Assembly (NCBI GenBank): GCA_030615175.1
Contig: JAUWZX010000004.1
Location: 1-44,326 of the forward strand
Direction of reading: 5' to 3'
DNA length: 44,326 bases
From: Candidatus Parvarchaeota archaeon
GTDB lineage: Archaea; Nanobdellota; Nanobdellia; WJKC01
Shown here: positions 15,485 to 22,782 of the stretch, piece after piece
Numbering within the stretch: the stretch's first letter is position 1
Layout: each line of letters begins with the position of its first letter
Translations under genes and position numbers: made by a program
Notes under the pieces: generated by a model
The model's input: only the letters and a program-made list of their open reading frames with translations
The model's database searches: none
Told to the model about the DNA's origin: nothing

Positions 15485-16594
15485 ATGCTCATAAGACTCT
15501 ACGCGTGGATTCCAAGAAGTTATTTGCACGTTGTTGAAATCTACGAATCAGTGAAGAAAGGACATGTTGACTTAAAAATCAGCAACCTGAAATTAAATGA
15601 CAAGGTAACCTTCACAATAAATGATTACTCAGACTACAAGGAAATAGAATTCTCACTGGACGATGACGGATTATACACTCTAACAACAAAACTAACAGGA
15701 AAGAAAGTAAACGAGGAAGTAAACAAGTTCTACAATGACGCGAAAAAATTATTATTAAACAAGATAATAAGGAAATGCCACCCAGTAACATACGACCAGG
15801 TAATTGAAAGGATACTGCCGCTCAATCACTCAGTAATCACATTAATAAAGAAACAGGATTATAAACCTAAAGAAAAAGACTATGAAACCGCTAGAATAGG
15901 AAGACTAATAATACACTATAAAAAGGACACGTACACTCATGACTCATTCACTTACGTGGCAGGAATTGAAAAAGAAGACCTGCTTAAACTACTCGACTAC
16001 AAAGCATTCATAGACATAACAGGCCACTTCTACTATGACATGATGAATAAAATGGAAGACTATCATTCAGGAACTAAAGAAGTAATAGACCTGCTGGAAA
16101 ACTTCCCTAAAAGCCCGCTACTCACTAACGCTTACTTAAACCTTGACTTAGTTAAGAAAGATGCAGCTGAAAGCTGGACAAAAATTGAACAGGCAAGCGA
16201 CTCACTGGCAAAAAAGAAAGAAGCATTAAATAAAATAGTAATGGGCGGGCGAAGCAAAGCAGTAACCAGTGAATTAAAAATAAAAGAATCATTCAACAGA
16301 GTGGAAAGCGACGAGGACTATGTTTACTCGCTATGGACTCTACTGCTAAACCACTTAGAAGACGTTGACACAGCAGTTGAAGCAAGAATTAACTTCAAAC
16401 GCATAAAGAAATTATCAATTAATCAATGGCTTTCAAGCATTCAAGGAGGATTCATACTCGCAAGCATACTAATAGGCTTATTCGTGATGCAGACAGGACT
16501 AATTAATAACGTCTACGCATTAGCGGCATTCCTAATAATCTGGATAATAATTTATGAAGTGAGCAGGATAATACTCATGAAAAGATCCTTTTAA
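15485..16594 (+). CDS. Hypothetical protein with two C-terminal transmembrane helices
   Basis: The 369-residue protein has a large soluble N-terminal part (about 1-310) with alternating beta (KVTFTINDYSDYKEIEFSLDDDGLYTLTTKL) and helical segments. Two membrane helices follow, about 318-337 and 342-363, with a short gap containing INN. The tail ends in basic MKRSF. No signal peptide is seen, so the soluble part is probably cytoplasmic and tethered. I recognise no domain. The MazG-like gene starts 18 bases downstream on the same strand. Confidence 0.65.
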   Translation: MLIRLYAWIPRSYLHVVEIYESVKKGHVDLKISNLKLNDKVTFTINDYSDYKEIEFSLDDDGLYTLTTKLTGKKVNEEVNKFYNDAKKLLLNKIIRKCHPVTYDQVIERILPLNHSVITLIKKQDYKPKEKDYETARIGRLIIHYKKDTYTHDSFTYVAGIEKEDLLKLLDYKAFIDITGHFYYDMMNKMEDYHSGTKEVIDLLENFPKSPLLTNAYLNLDLVKKDAAESWTKIEQASDSLAKKKEALNKIVMGGRSKAVTSELKIKESFNRVESDEDYVYSLWTLLLNHLEDVDTAVEARINFKRIKKLSINQWLSSIQGGFILASILIGLFVMQTGLINNVYALAAFLIIWIIIYEVSRIILMKRSF

Positions 16595-16612
16595 ACAGTT
16601 CAATAAGTAATT

Positions 16613-16975
16613 ATGGAAATTAAAACAATTCAGGAATGGGAAAAGGAATTTGCCAAGAAGAAAGGCCTGCCGCCTAAGGATAAAAGTGATGCTGATGAAG
16701 CATTAAAGATTGGTTTCCTAAAATTAAGCGAGGAAGTTGGAGAACTTGCTGAGAAAATATTACGCAAACAGTATGATGAAATGCAGGAAGAAGTTGCTGA
16801 TATTATAATCTTTGCCTGCAAAATAGGCAAGATTGCAGAAGACTACTTTAACCAGCCATCCACCAGCAAGATTATTAAAAAGAAAATTGAATACGCAGAG
16901 GAAAGAGAATACGATAAGAAAACCCTTGACTTTGACAAGCCTAAAGGCAGTTTTAAAGAATGGAATAATACTTAA
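16613..16975 (+). CDS. MazG-like nucleotide pyrophosphohydrolase
   Basis: The all-alpha NTP pyrophosphatase signature is visible: KLSEEVGELAEKILRKQYDEMQEEVADIIIFACKI, containing the ExxE and ExxD metal-binding pairs of MazG and related enzymes. These hydrolyse (d)NTPs to monophosphates and pyrophosphate, often as housecleaning. At 120 residues it is a single-domain form and would work as a dimer or tetramer. Its stop overlaps the 3' end of the convergent unknown gene by four bases. Confidence 0.85.
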   Translation: MEIKTIQEWEKEFAKKKGLPPKDKSDADEALKIGFLKLSEEVGELAEKILRKQYDEMQEEVADIIIFACKIGKIAEDYFNQPSTSKIIKKKIEYAEEREYDKKTLDFDKPKGSFKEWNNT

Positions 16976-18036
16976 GAAAAAATCCTTTTAAACAATAAGT
17001 AAGGACTCCTCTTCTTAAAATCAGCATACTCCTCCAAGTCGCTAACATCCGCGTTAACGCATAAGAACTCAAAAGCCAGCTGCTTAATTAAATCCTTAAC
17101 CCTTACCCTGGTGAAAAGCCATGCCTTAATGAAGCCGGCAGGGTCAGCAAGGAATCCATCAATCAATTTAACACTGACTAAATCCTTCAAATTCAAACCC
17201 TTAACAATTAAACTCCTAACAATCCCTAAATGACTGTGCAATACAACTCTATCCTCCTTAAACCGCTGAAGAATTAACACCTCTCTCAAATCCAGCTCCG
17301 CCTCATTAACAGCTATAAGATTACTCTTCAAGAACACGGACAAGGCATTAAGGATTCCTTTAACATTATTTAATAAAACGTAAACCTTAATGACTGCATC
17401 ACGCAACCCAGCCTTATTACTGGACGCGCATAACCTTAAATTATCAACATTAATTCTTTCAAGCATTGAATCCACCATGCCAGCCTTAATTAATGACTCC
17501 TCGCTAGCGAAGAAGTTCTCAATGATAAAACCCGCTTTATGATTAAGAAAATTAATGATTAAATTACTAATTGAAGCTTCATCAATGTTCAGGACAATCA
17601 TGCCAGAATAAACACTTGAATCCTTAAGAGTGAACCTTAACTCATAATCAATGCCTAAATCAACACCGTAAACAAGCAATGAATTCCTTAAACGCTTTAA
17701 TACTCCATTAAAACGTTCATCAACCAGTTTAGCCCTGTTACGCGCAAGAATTAACTTATTGCCTAACTTAACAATACTGTCAACGCGAATGCTTAAACCA
17801 GCATCAGGCTTTAATAACCTGTCAACCAAGCCATTAAGTAAATCATAATGACTCGTTATCTTCTCAGCATAAGACTTAACCAGCTTACTAAATAAAGAAT
17901 AAGCAACCGGTGACCCAAGCTTGCTTAACAACTCCCTGCCAGACTTGATTAAGGAATTAACAATCATTAACTCCTTCTTAGTTAAAATCACTCCATCACT
18001 CTTCCTTAAATCAGGCAAAAAGTATTCCCCGCTCAT
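16972..18036 (-). CDS. Hypothetical helical protein
   Basis: This 354-residue protein is predominantly helical, with many Leu/Lys/Asp heptad-like runs (for example LLNGLVDRLLKPDAGLSIRVDSIVKLGNKLILARNRAKLVDE broken by loops). A short beta-like part lies near VYGVDLGIDYELRFTLKDSSVYSG. There is no membrane segment, signal or catalytic motif I can name. It is divergent from the zinc-ribbon gene at 18102. Codons show the usual T/G-ending minus-strand pattern. Confidence 0.6.
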   Translation of the reverse strand: MSGEYFLPDLRKSDGVILTKKELMIVNSLIKSGRELLSKLGSPVAYSLFSKLVKSYAEKITSHYDLLNGLVDRLLKPDAGLSIRVDSIVKLGNKLILARNRAKLVDERFNGVLKRLRNSLLVYGVDLGIDYELRFTLKDSSVYSGMIVLNIDEASISNLIINFLNHKAGFIIENFFASEESLIKAGMVDSMLERINVDNLRLCASSNKAGLRDAVIKVYVLLNNVKGILNALSVFLKSNLIAVNEAELDLREVLILQRFKEDRVVLHSHLGIVRSLIVKGLNLKDLVSVKLIDGFLADPAGFIKAWLFTRVRVKDLIKQLAFEFLCVNADVSDLEEYADFKKRSPYLLFKRIFS

Positions 18037-18101
18037 TAAATAATTGATAAGGAGGTTCTAATTAATAAGTTTTAAAAACACTTAATAATTAATTAATCCG
18101 A

Positions 18102-18410
18102 ATGATGAAAGAACCTGACACTGAGAGGAAGATGAAGTACTTCACCAAGCGCTTCATTTACAAGAAAGGAGACTTAAGAGCCAAGACGTTTGAGAAAACA
18201 AGGCATTACGCAATACTATGGGTTTACGATGATGAGCCAGCAATACTTAACATTAATTACAAATGCCCCTACTGCAATCATGAAGACGGCAAGACAGGCG
18301 TTTTTGACAGCACGACAGCAATAAAATTCACATGCAATAACTGCGGCGAGATAATAAACGCGCCAAAATTATACGGCAAGAGAAAGAAGAAAAAGAAGAA
18401 GAAAACTTAA
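18102..18410 (+). CDS. Basic zinc-ribbon protein
   Basis: The 102 residues have a basic beta-rich N-terminus (KYFTKRFIYKKGDLRAKTFEKTRHYAILW in part), then a zinc ribbon YKCPYCNHED...FTCNNCGEII with two C-x2-C pairs 16 residues apart, and a tail of consecutive lysines. The ribbon resembles those of transcription or translation factors, and the tail suggests nucleic-acid contact. A TATA (AGTTTTAAAAAC, about 18068-18079) supports a leaderless start at the ATGATG. The winged-helix gene downstream starts after 26 bases. Confidence 0.62.
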   Translation: MMKEPDTERKMKYFTKRFIYKKGDLRAKTFEKTRHYAILWVYDDEPAILNINYKCPYCNHEDGKTGVFDSTTAIKFTCNNCGEIINAPKLYGKRKKKKKKKT

Positions 18411-18436
18411 AAAGTAATTAGAGGTAGATAAATAAT

Positions 18437-18781
18437 ATGGCAGAGGCAATACCACAATATGTTAAGGATGTATACGTGTTCCTAGGCAAGACTGATAAAC
18501 AGGCGCAGAGAATGATGTTATACCTTCTCAAAAACCCTGCTGAATGGCTAACATGTGATGAATTAGTAGAAAAGATTATTACCCCCAGAATCTATGCATT
18601 CAGGAAATTAGTGGATTTTAAGGAATTTGGTTTACTAGAGCAGGAATATAGAACTAAACCAAGAGATGGCGGAGGGTGGAGTAGAATACAAACCTGGAGA
18701 ATTAAACAAGACCTAGATAAAGACTTCGCATCCCTGCTAAAAGAAGAACTGGAAATAAAACTCCAGAACATGGAAATTTAA
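18437..18781 (+). CDS. Winged-helix DNA-binding protein
   Basis: The sequence AQRMMLYLLKNPAEWLTCDELVEKIITPRIYAFRKLVDFKEFGLLEQEYR reads as a helix-turn-helix with recognition helix, and GGGWSRIQTWRI as the wing. The remaining C-terminal helix (FASLLKEELEIKLQNMEI) may dimerise. At 114 residues it is a minimal regulator with no effector domain. It lies between a zinc-ribbon gene and the rnp4/ribosomal cluster on the same strand. Its target cannot be told from context. Confidence 0.65.
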   Translation: MAEAIPQYVKDVYVFLGKTDKQAQRMMLYLLKNPAEWLTCDELVEKIITPRIYAFRKLVDFKEFGLLEQEYRTKPRDGGGWSRIQTWRIKQDLDKDFASLLKEELEIKLQNMEI

Positions 18782-18826
18782 AAAGAAGTAATTAAAAACG
18801 CATGATGCTTATAGAAAAAATTAATA

Positions 18827-19162
18827 ATGCAGAAAAGAAGATATTTTAAGCAAAGAATTGAAGAACAAGAAATAGCCTTGGAAAGAGTGAAAATACTCTT
18901 TAACCTGGCAGGACAGGAATTCAAGAAGCATCCTGAAAGATCAGACAGGTATGCCAAGATGATACTAAACATTGTGAAGAAGACGAGGATAAAACTGCCA
19001 AAAAACATTAAATTATTCATATGCAAGAAATGCGATAAATACCTAGCTCCAGGACTGAACTTAAAAGTAAGGTCAAAACAAGGTTACACTATTTATGAAT
19101 GCTTAAACTGCGGCAGCAAGAGAAGGCAAGGGTACTTAAAAGAAAAAGGAGTGAAGAAATGA
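18827..19162 (+). CDS. rnp4: RNase P protein component 4 (Rpp21 homologue)
   Basis: Rnp4 pairs with Rnp1 to support the archaeal RNase P RNA in tRNA 5'-end maturation. The features match: an N-terminal helical region with HPERSDRYAKMILNIVKKTRIKLPKNIK, then the zinc ribbon FICKKCDKYLAPGLNLKVRSK and YTIYECLNCGSKRRQGYL with two C-x2-C pairs. At 111 residues it is normal in length. It opens the translation cluster and its TGA overlaps the ATG of the lipoprotein gene, so these are coupled. Confidence 0.9.
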   Translation: MQKRRYFKQRIEEQEIALERVKILFNLAGQEFKKHPERSDRYAKMILNIVKKTRIKLPKNIKLFICKKCDKYLAPGLNLKVRSKQGYTIYECLNCGSKRRQGYLKEKGVKK

Positions 19163-19587
19163 ACGAGTCCTGCAAGGCATTAATAATCATTGGATTAATA
19201 CTAATCCTCGGATGCCTGAATAAAGGAATCCAATACGAATTCAATATTAATATCGTGGCAGACACCATTGGCTGCAGTGCAACAGAAGAATCATACACAG
19301 ACCATTCAATAATGAATAATAAATTAGTGCTCACTACTTACGCAGTAACGCCTAACTTATGCTATGCACTAGAGGAAATAAAACCATTAAGAAACGAGAA
19401 TAACCTAACGCTTAACTTAACAATCGAAGAAGGAATGGCCGGGCTCTGCGGCGACTGCAACGGCTCTATAAGCCTTGTATACGAGATTAGTGAACCGCCA
19501 TTCAATGAAACGAACATAATAATTAATATAGTAATTGAAAACGAATTAAGCGAAACGCACGGCTTCACTATAAAAAAGAATATCTAA
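19159..19587 (+). CDS. Small putative lipoprotein
   Basis: Starting at ATG 19159, which overlaps the rnp4 stop, the 142-residue product has a short basic-poor N-terminus and a hydrophobic core, LIIIGLILILGC, ending in a lipobox-like cysteine. The rest is a beta-rich exported domain with CSATEE, LCYALEE, and LCGDCNGSISLVYE. Four more cysteines could form disulfides. An earlier in-frame ATG at 19099 would place coding sequence inside rnp4 and spoil the signal. A cell-surface lipoprotein inside a translation operon is unexpected. I recognise no family. Confidence 0.65.
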   Translation: MNESCKALIIIGLILILGCLNKGIQYEFNINIVADTIGCSATEESYTDHSIMNNKLVLTTYAVTPNLCYALEEIKPLRNENNLTLNLTIEEGMAGLCGDCNGSISLVYEISEPPFNETNIIINIVIENELSETHGFTIKKNI

Positions 19588-19670
19588 AGTTTATAAAATT
19601 AATGAATGTGTTAAAAAGTAATAATTTAACCAGTAATATTTATAAAGAGCGTTTTAATCTTTGTAAATTC

Positions 19671-20105
19671 ATGACCACAGTGCATGACGTGGAGCCTGAA
19701 AAACTAATAACTGCTATAAGCAAGGACTTCAAAGGCAAAGAAGAATTCAAAGCACCTGAATGGACTAAATGGGTTAAACTAGGAAGGCATAAGGAAAAAC
19801 CGCCAATGAACAGGGACTGGTGGAGCACGCGCTTAGCAGCAATACTCAGAACGGTAAGCGTTAAAGGACCAATAGGAATTGAAAAATTAAGAACAAAGTA
19901 CGGCGGCAGAAAGAAATTCAGCCGAAAACCAAAAAGATTCGTAAAAGCATCAGGAAACATTATAAGGAAGTTAATGCAGCAATTAGAAACGACCGGGCTG
20001 GTAGAAAAGGATAAGAACAAGAAAGGCCGAATCATAACAAAAAAAGGACAATCAATGCTTGACAAAGCAGCAGCCAGACTAGTAAAGGAGGAAAAGAAGA
20101 AATGA
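19671..20105 (+). CDS. rps19e: Ribosomal protein S19e (eS19)
   Basis: Diagnostic segments are VHDVEPEKLITAISKDFK, PEWTKWVKLGRHKEKPP, DWWSTRLAAILRTVSVKGPIGIEKLRTKYGG and the winged-helix end LMQQLETTGLVEK...GRIITKKGQSMLDKAA. eS19 is a head component of the archaeal small subunit required for its maturation. I use ATG 19671 (144 residues, normal) because TTTATAAAG at 19639-19647 sits 26 bases upstream and the longer frame adds an unrelated N-terminus. It heads the ribosomal operon and overlaps the PDCD5 gene by four bases. Confidence 0.95.
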   Translation: MTTVHDVEPEKLITAISKDFKGKEEFKAPEWTKWVKLGRHKEKPPMNRDWWSTRLAAILRTVSVKGPIGIEKLRTKYGGRKKFSRKPKRFVKASGNIIRKLMQQLETTGLVEKDKNKKGRIITKKGQSMLDKAAARLVKEEKKK

Positions 20106-20359
20106 ATCAGGCAGAATATGAAAGACTGTTAGAAATAGAATTAATAAAGAAAGCAGCCACGCTTAATTACATGACAAAAAAAGCCAGGCAAAGGTATAAC
20201 ACTGTAAAACTAGCGCACCCGCAAATAGCGGAACAGGCATTAATGATTATACTAAGAAGCATTGAAACAGGACAAATAAGAATGGTTGATGAAATAATGC
20301 TTAAAAAAATACTATCACAATTAATAAATAACAAACAAGGCCTGATAAAGAGGAAGTAA
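20102..20359 (+). CDS. PDCD5-family DNA-binding protein
   Basis: The segment LNYMTKKARQRYNTVKLAHPQIAEQALMIILRSIETGQI...VDEIMLKKILSQL matches the triple-helix core of the archaeal PDCD5/TFAR19 family, whose genes conventionally sit between S19e and L39e. At 85 residues it is shorter than the usual 110-115, mainly by reduction of the N-terminal helix. It overlaps the S19e gene by four bases (ATGA) and precedes L39e by one base. The cellular function of the archaeal proteins is not settled; nucleic-acid binding has been reported. Confidence 0.85.
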   Translation: MNQAEYERLLEIELIKKAATLNYMTKKARQRYNTVKLAHPQIAEQALMIILRSIETGQIRMVDEIMLKKILSQLINNKQGLIKRK

Positions 20360-20360
20360 T

Positions 20361-20534
20361 ATGGCAAGGAACAAGCACTTAGCAAGGAAGAAAAGATTAA
20401 TGAGCGCTGGCAAGAAATCAATAGCAGGACCAGTATGGGCAATACTGAAGAAGTACGGCAAGCGCAGAACTCACAGGTGGAGATTAAACCCTCACATGAG
20501 AAGGCACTGGAGGAGGAACAGGTTGAAAAAATGA
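20361..20534 (+). CDS. rpl39e: Ribosomal protein L39e (eL39)
   Basis: This 57-residue basic protein begins MARNKHLARKKRLMSAGKK and ends RRTHRWRLNPHMRRHWRRNRLKK, the highly conserved eL39 signature lining the peptide exit tunnel. It is a little longer than the typical 51, with a few extra residues around HRWRLNPHM. The stop TGA overlaps the ATG of L31e (20531). Order and overlaps fit the conserved archaeal operon. Confidence 0.96.
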   Translation: MARNKHLARKKRLMSAGKKSIAGPVWAILKKYGKRRTHRWRLNPHMRRHWRRNRLKK

Positions 20535-20782
20535 TTGAAAGAATATATAATATTAATGTAAGAAGGAAAGCAGTGAAAACTGCAAAGCATAACAGGGCTA
20601 AGAAAACAGTAAAACTGGTAAGGGCGTACGTAGCTAAGCACATGAAAAGCAATGAAGTGAAACTGGACAAGGAATTAAATGAAGAAATATGGAAGCGAGG
20701 AGCCAAGAACCCGTTAATGAAACTGAAAGTTAAAGTAATAAAGGATGATGAAGGCAAAGTAAAGGTGAGCCTGGTAAAATGA
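20531..20782 (+). CDS. rpl31e: Ribosomal protein L31e (eL31)
   Basis: From ATG 20531 the product is MIERIYNINVRRKAVKTAKHNRAKKTVKLVRAYVAKHMK followed by VKLDKELNEEIWKRGAKNPLMKLKVKVIKDDEG, a clear eL31 (83 residues, normal). An earlier in-frame ATG at 20435 would lie inside L39e and can be rejected. Both ends overlap neighbours by four bases, so L39e, L31e and LX are translationally coupled. eL31 sits at the tunnel exit near the SRP docking area. Confidence 0.96.
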   Translation: MIERIYNINVRRKAVKTAKHNRAKKTVKLVRAYVAKHMKSNEVKLDKELNEEIWKRGAKNPLMKLKVKVIKDDEGKVKVSLVK

Positions 20783-20958
20783 AATTCATAATTAAAGGAG
20801 AATTCAGAATGAAAGGAGAGAAACAGAAATTCTGCAAAGAAGTAGCCGCCAGCAATGAAGCACAAGCCATGGAAAAAATATACGCTGACCTTGGAAGCAA
20901 TCATAAAGTGAAAAGGAGATTCATAAAAGTGGAGGAGATAAAACATGCCGAAAAGTGA
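20779..20958 (+). CDS. rplX: Ribosomal protein LX (eL20/L18a type)
   Basis: This short gene encodes 59 residues: MKFIIKGEFRMKGEKQKFCKEVAA, NEAQAMEKIYADLGSNHKVKRRFIKVEEIKHAEK. That is the archaeal LX (eL20) pattern of one beta-alpha-beta unit ending SxHxxKRxxIKIEEI. Its ATG overlaps the L31e stop and its own end overlaps the prefoldin start by 14 bases. In many archaea an eIF6 gene stands between L31e and LX; here nothing separates them. Confidence 0.92.
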   Translation: MKFIIKGEFRMKGEKQKFCKEVAASNEAQAMEKIYADLGSNHKVKRRFIKVEEIKHAEK

Positions 20959-21367
20959 AGAAAAAGTAAAACCCAGTCAAGAAGAATTACAGGAATTAAT
21001 GATACAATATGAATTACTTAAAAGAGAAGTAACAAACATTGATGCTCAAATAAGGGAATTACAATTAAAGCATAATGAATTAGAAATGGTTAAGCAGGGA
21101 ATTAAAGCAATTAAAGGACAATCACAAAACGAAATACTTGTGCCTGCAGGCGCAGGATTATACGTTAAGTCAAAACTCGTTGACGGCAAGAACTGCCTGG
21201 TGAACGTTGGCGCTAACGTGATAATGAAGAAAACAATAACAGAAGCAGTGAAATTAATTAACAAGCAAATAGATAATGCCATGAACGTGATAATAAAACT
21301 TAATGAAGCTGCAGAACAATTAATAAATCGAATGATAGAGATAGAGCCACAAATAATGATGAGATAA
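20945..21367 (+). CDS. pfdA: Prefoldin alpha subunit
   Basis: The coiled-coil arms, EELQELMIQYELLKREVTNIDAQIRELQ and INKQIDNAMNVIIKLNEAAEQLINRMIEIEPQ, flank the beta-hairpin core ILVPAGAGLYVKSKLVDGKNCLVNVGANVIMKKTI. This is the archaeal alpha prefoldin, part of the hexameric jellyfish chaperone that delivers unfolded chains to the thermosome. At 140 residues it is normal. It overlaps LX, and FtsY follows after five bases, the conventional order. Confidence 0.95.
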   Translation: MPKSEEKVKPSQEELQELMIQYELLKREVTNIDAQIRELQLKHNELEMVKQGIKAIKGQSQNEILVPAGAGLYVKSKLVDGKNCLVNVGANVIMKKTITEAVKLINKQIDNAMNVIIKLNEAAEQLINRMIEIEPQIMMR

Positions 21368-21372
21368 TAATA

Positions 21373-22296
21373 ATGGTATTCTCATTCCTTAGAAAAAAGA
21401 TTAAGGAAACAATTAACAGCATTAAGAAAGAGCGAATTATTAAAAAAGTAACTGAAAAAAAGATAACAGGCAAAGAATTCAACAACTTCTTCAACGCCCT
21501 TGAATTAAACCTGCTGCAAGCAAACATTGCATACGAAACAATACAGGCAATCAAGAAATCACTGGAAAAGGAGTTAACAGGCAAACAAGTCAGCAGAAGA
21601 AGTCATGAAAAAGTAATAATGAACGCGTTAAAGAAGGCATTAAGGAAAGTGCTAAAAGAATGTAACAGCAATGAATTACTAACTATTATCAAGGAATCAG
21701 ACAAACCTGTAAGCTTCATGTTCATAGGAGTAAACGGTTCAGGGAAAACTACTTCAATTGCTAAGATTGCTAACTGGCTGAAGAAGAATAAAATATCATC
21801 AGTCATGGCTGCATGCGACACTTTCAGGGCTGCAAGCATTGAACAATTAGAAAAGCACGGGAAAGCATTAGGAATCAAGGTAGTGAAGCATAAGTACGGA
21901 GCTGACGCTGCAGCAGTAGCGTACGATGCATTAGAGCATGCAAGAGCCAGGAACGTGAAAGCAGTGCTCATTGACACTGCAGGCAGAAGCCACGCTAACA
22001 CTAATTTAATGAATGAATTAGAAAAAATAAAAAGAGTAATAAAACCTGACTACACAGTATTCGTTGGCGACGCGTTAACAGGCAATGACATGATTGAACA
22101 ATGCAGGACTTTTAATAACACAACACCATTCAACTTCATGATACTAACCAAAACTGATGTTGACGAGAAAGGAGGAGCAATACTGTCAGCCAGTCACACG
22201 ACAGGAGTGCCAATAATGTTCCTGGGAACAGGGCAATTACACAAAGACTTAAAAGCGTTTAATAAAGAAGAACTAATTAACCAGATAATTAAATAA
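21373..22296 (+). CDS. ftsY: Signal recognition particle receptor FtsY
   Basis: The SRP GTPase motifs are all present: G1 FIGVNGSGKTTSIAKIAN, the DTFRAASIEQL insertion-box motif, G3 LIDTAGRSHAN, G4 LTKTDVDEKGGA and the closing GVPIMFLGTGQLHKDL. The N domain occupies residues 1-110 and there is no long acidic A domain, as in many archaea (307 residues). It docks SRP-ribosome complexes at the membrane together with the SRP54 encoded less than 500 bases away. It ends the ribosomal operon. Confidence 0.95.
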   Translation: MVFSFLRKKIKETINSIKKERIIKKVTEKKITGKEFNNFFNALELNLLQANIAYETIQAIKKSLEKELTGKQVSRRSHEKVIMNALKKALRKVLKECNSNELLTIIKESDKPVSFMFIGVNGSGKTTSIAKIANWLKKNKISSVMAACDTFRAASIEQLEKHGKALGIKVVKHKYGADAAAVAYDALEHARARNVKAVLIDTAGRSHANTNLMNELEKIKRVIKPDYTVFVGDALTGNDMIEQCRTFNNTTPFNFMILTKTDVDEKGGAILSASHTTGVPIMFLGTGQLHKDLKAFNKEELINQIIK

Positions 22297-22302
22297 TTAA
22301 TT

Positions 22303-22725
22303 CTAAAAAATTAATAAAACACCTAACAAGAATATTGAAGTCTCAAAAGCAAGGTAACGCTTATTCTTCACTATGTCCTTAATAAAATTTATAGGATTAT
22401 CATATTTCTTATTACTGCTCTTGTAAATAAAGAACTCCTTATCACTAAGCGGGTAAAATAATTTAATGCCGGGATAAGTTGTTAAGTCAACAAGCAAGTG
22501 AAGCATAATGCCAATAGCCACTGGAATTGAAATAAAAGCAATAATTAACGGAATGAACATTGAATGCAAAAACGTTCTGTGATTCTTACGATAATCAAAG
22601 CCAAAAAAGTAAGGCAAAGCGTCAAAGTCAGGCAGCAAACTGCCAATAATAACTAATAATGGATTCAAATCAGCCAGCCTTGAAAAAATAAGTCCAACAC
22701 CGAAATGCCCTGGGAATGCAAGCAT
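22303..22725 (-). CDS. YdjM/DUF457-type membrane-bound metal-dependent hydrolase
   Basis: The protein starts MLAFPGHFGVGLIF and continues with IIGSLLPDFDALPYFFGFDYRKNHRTFLHSMF and GIMLHLLVDLTTYPG. The His, Asp and HRTxxHS residues are the conserved potential metal ligands of the YdjM (LexA-regulated in E. coli) family. About four membrane segments are visible. The reaction is unknown; a lipid-related hydrolase role is only suspected. The gene stands alone between ftsY and srp54, on the opposite strand. Confidence 0.82.
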   Translation of the reverse strand: MLAFPGHFGVGLIFSRLADLNPLLVIIGSLLPDFDALPYFFGFDYRKNHRTFLHSMFIPLIIAFISIPVAIGIMLHLLVDLTTYPGIKLFYPLSDKEFFIYKSSNKKYDNPINFIKDIVKNKRYLAFETSIFLLGVLLIF

Positions 22726-22782
22726 GATTCAATATCTGATAAACCGAACATTTAAAAAGTTAAAGGATTATTTCTAAAGTCC

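Noticed and set aside
20167-20946. A 259-residue minus-strand open frame across the ribosomal genes.
   Set aside because: It is antisense to PDCD5, L39e, L31e and LX, all firmly identified on the plus strand; the hydrophobic translation is an artefact.
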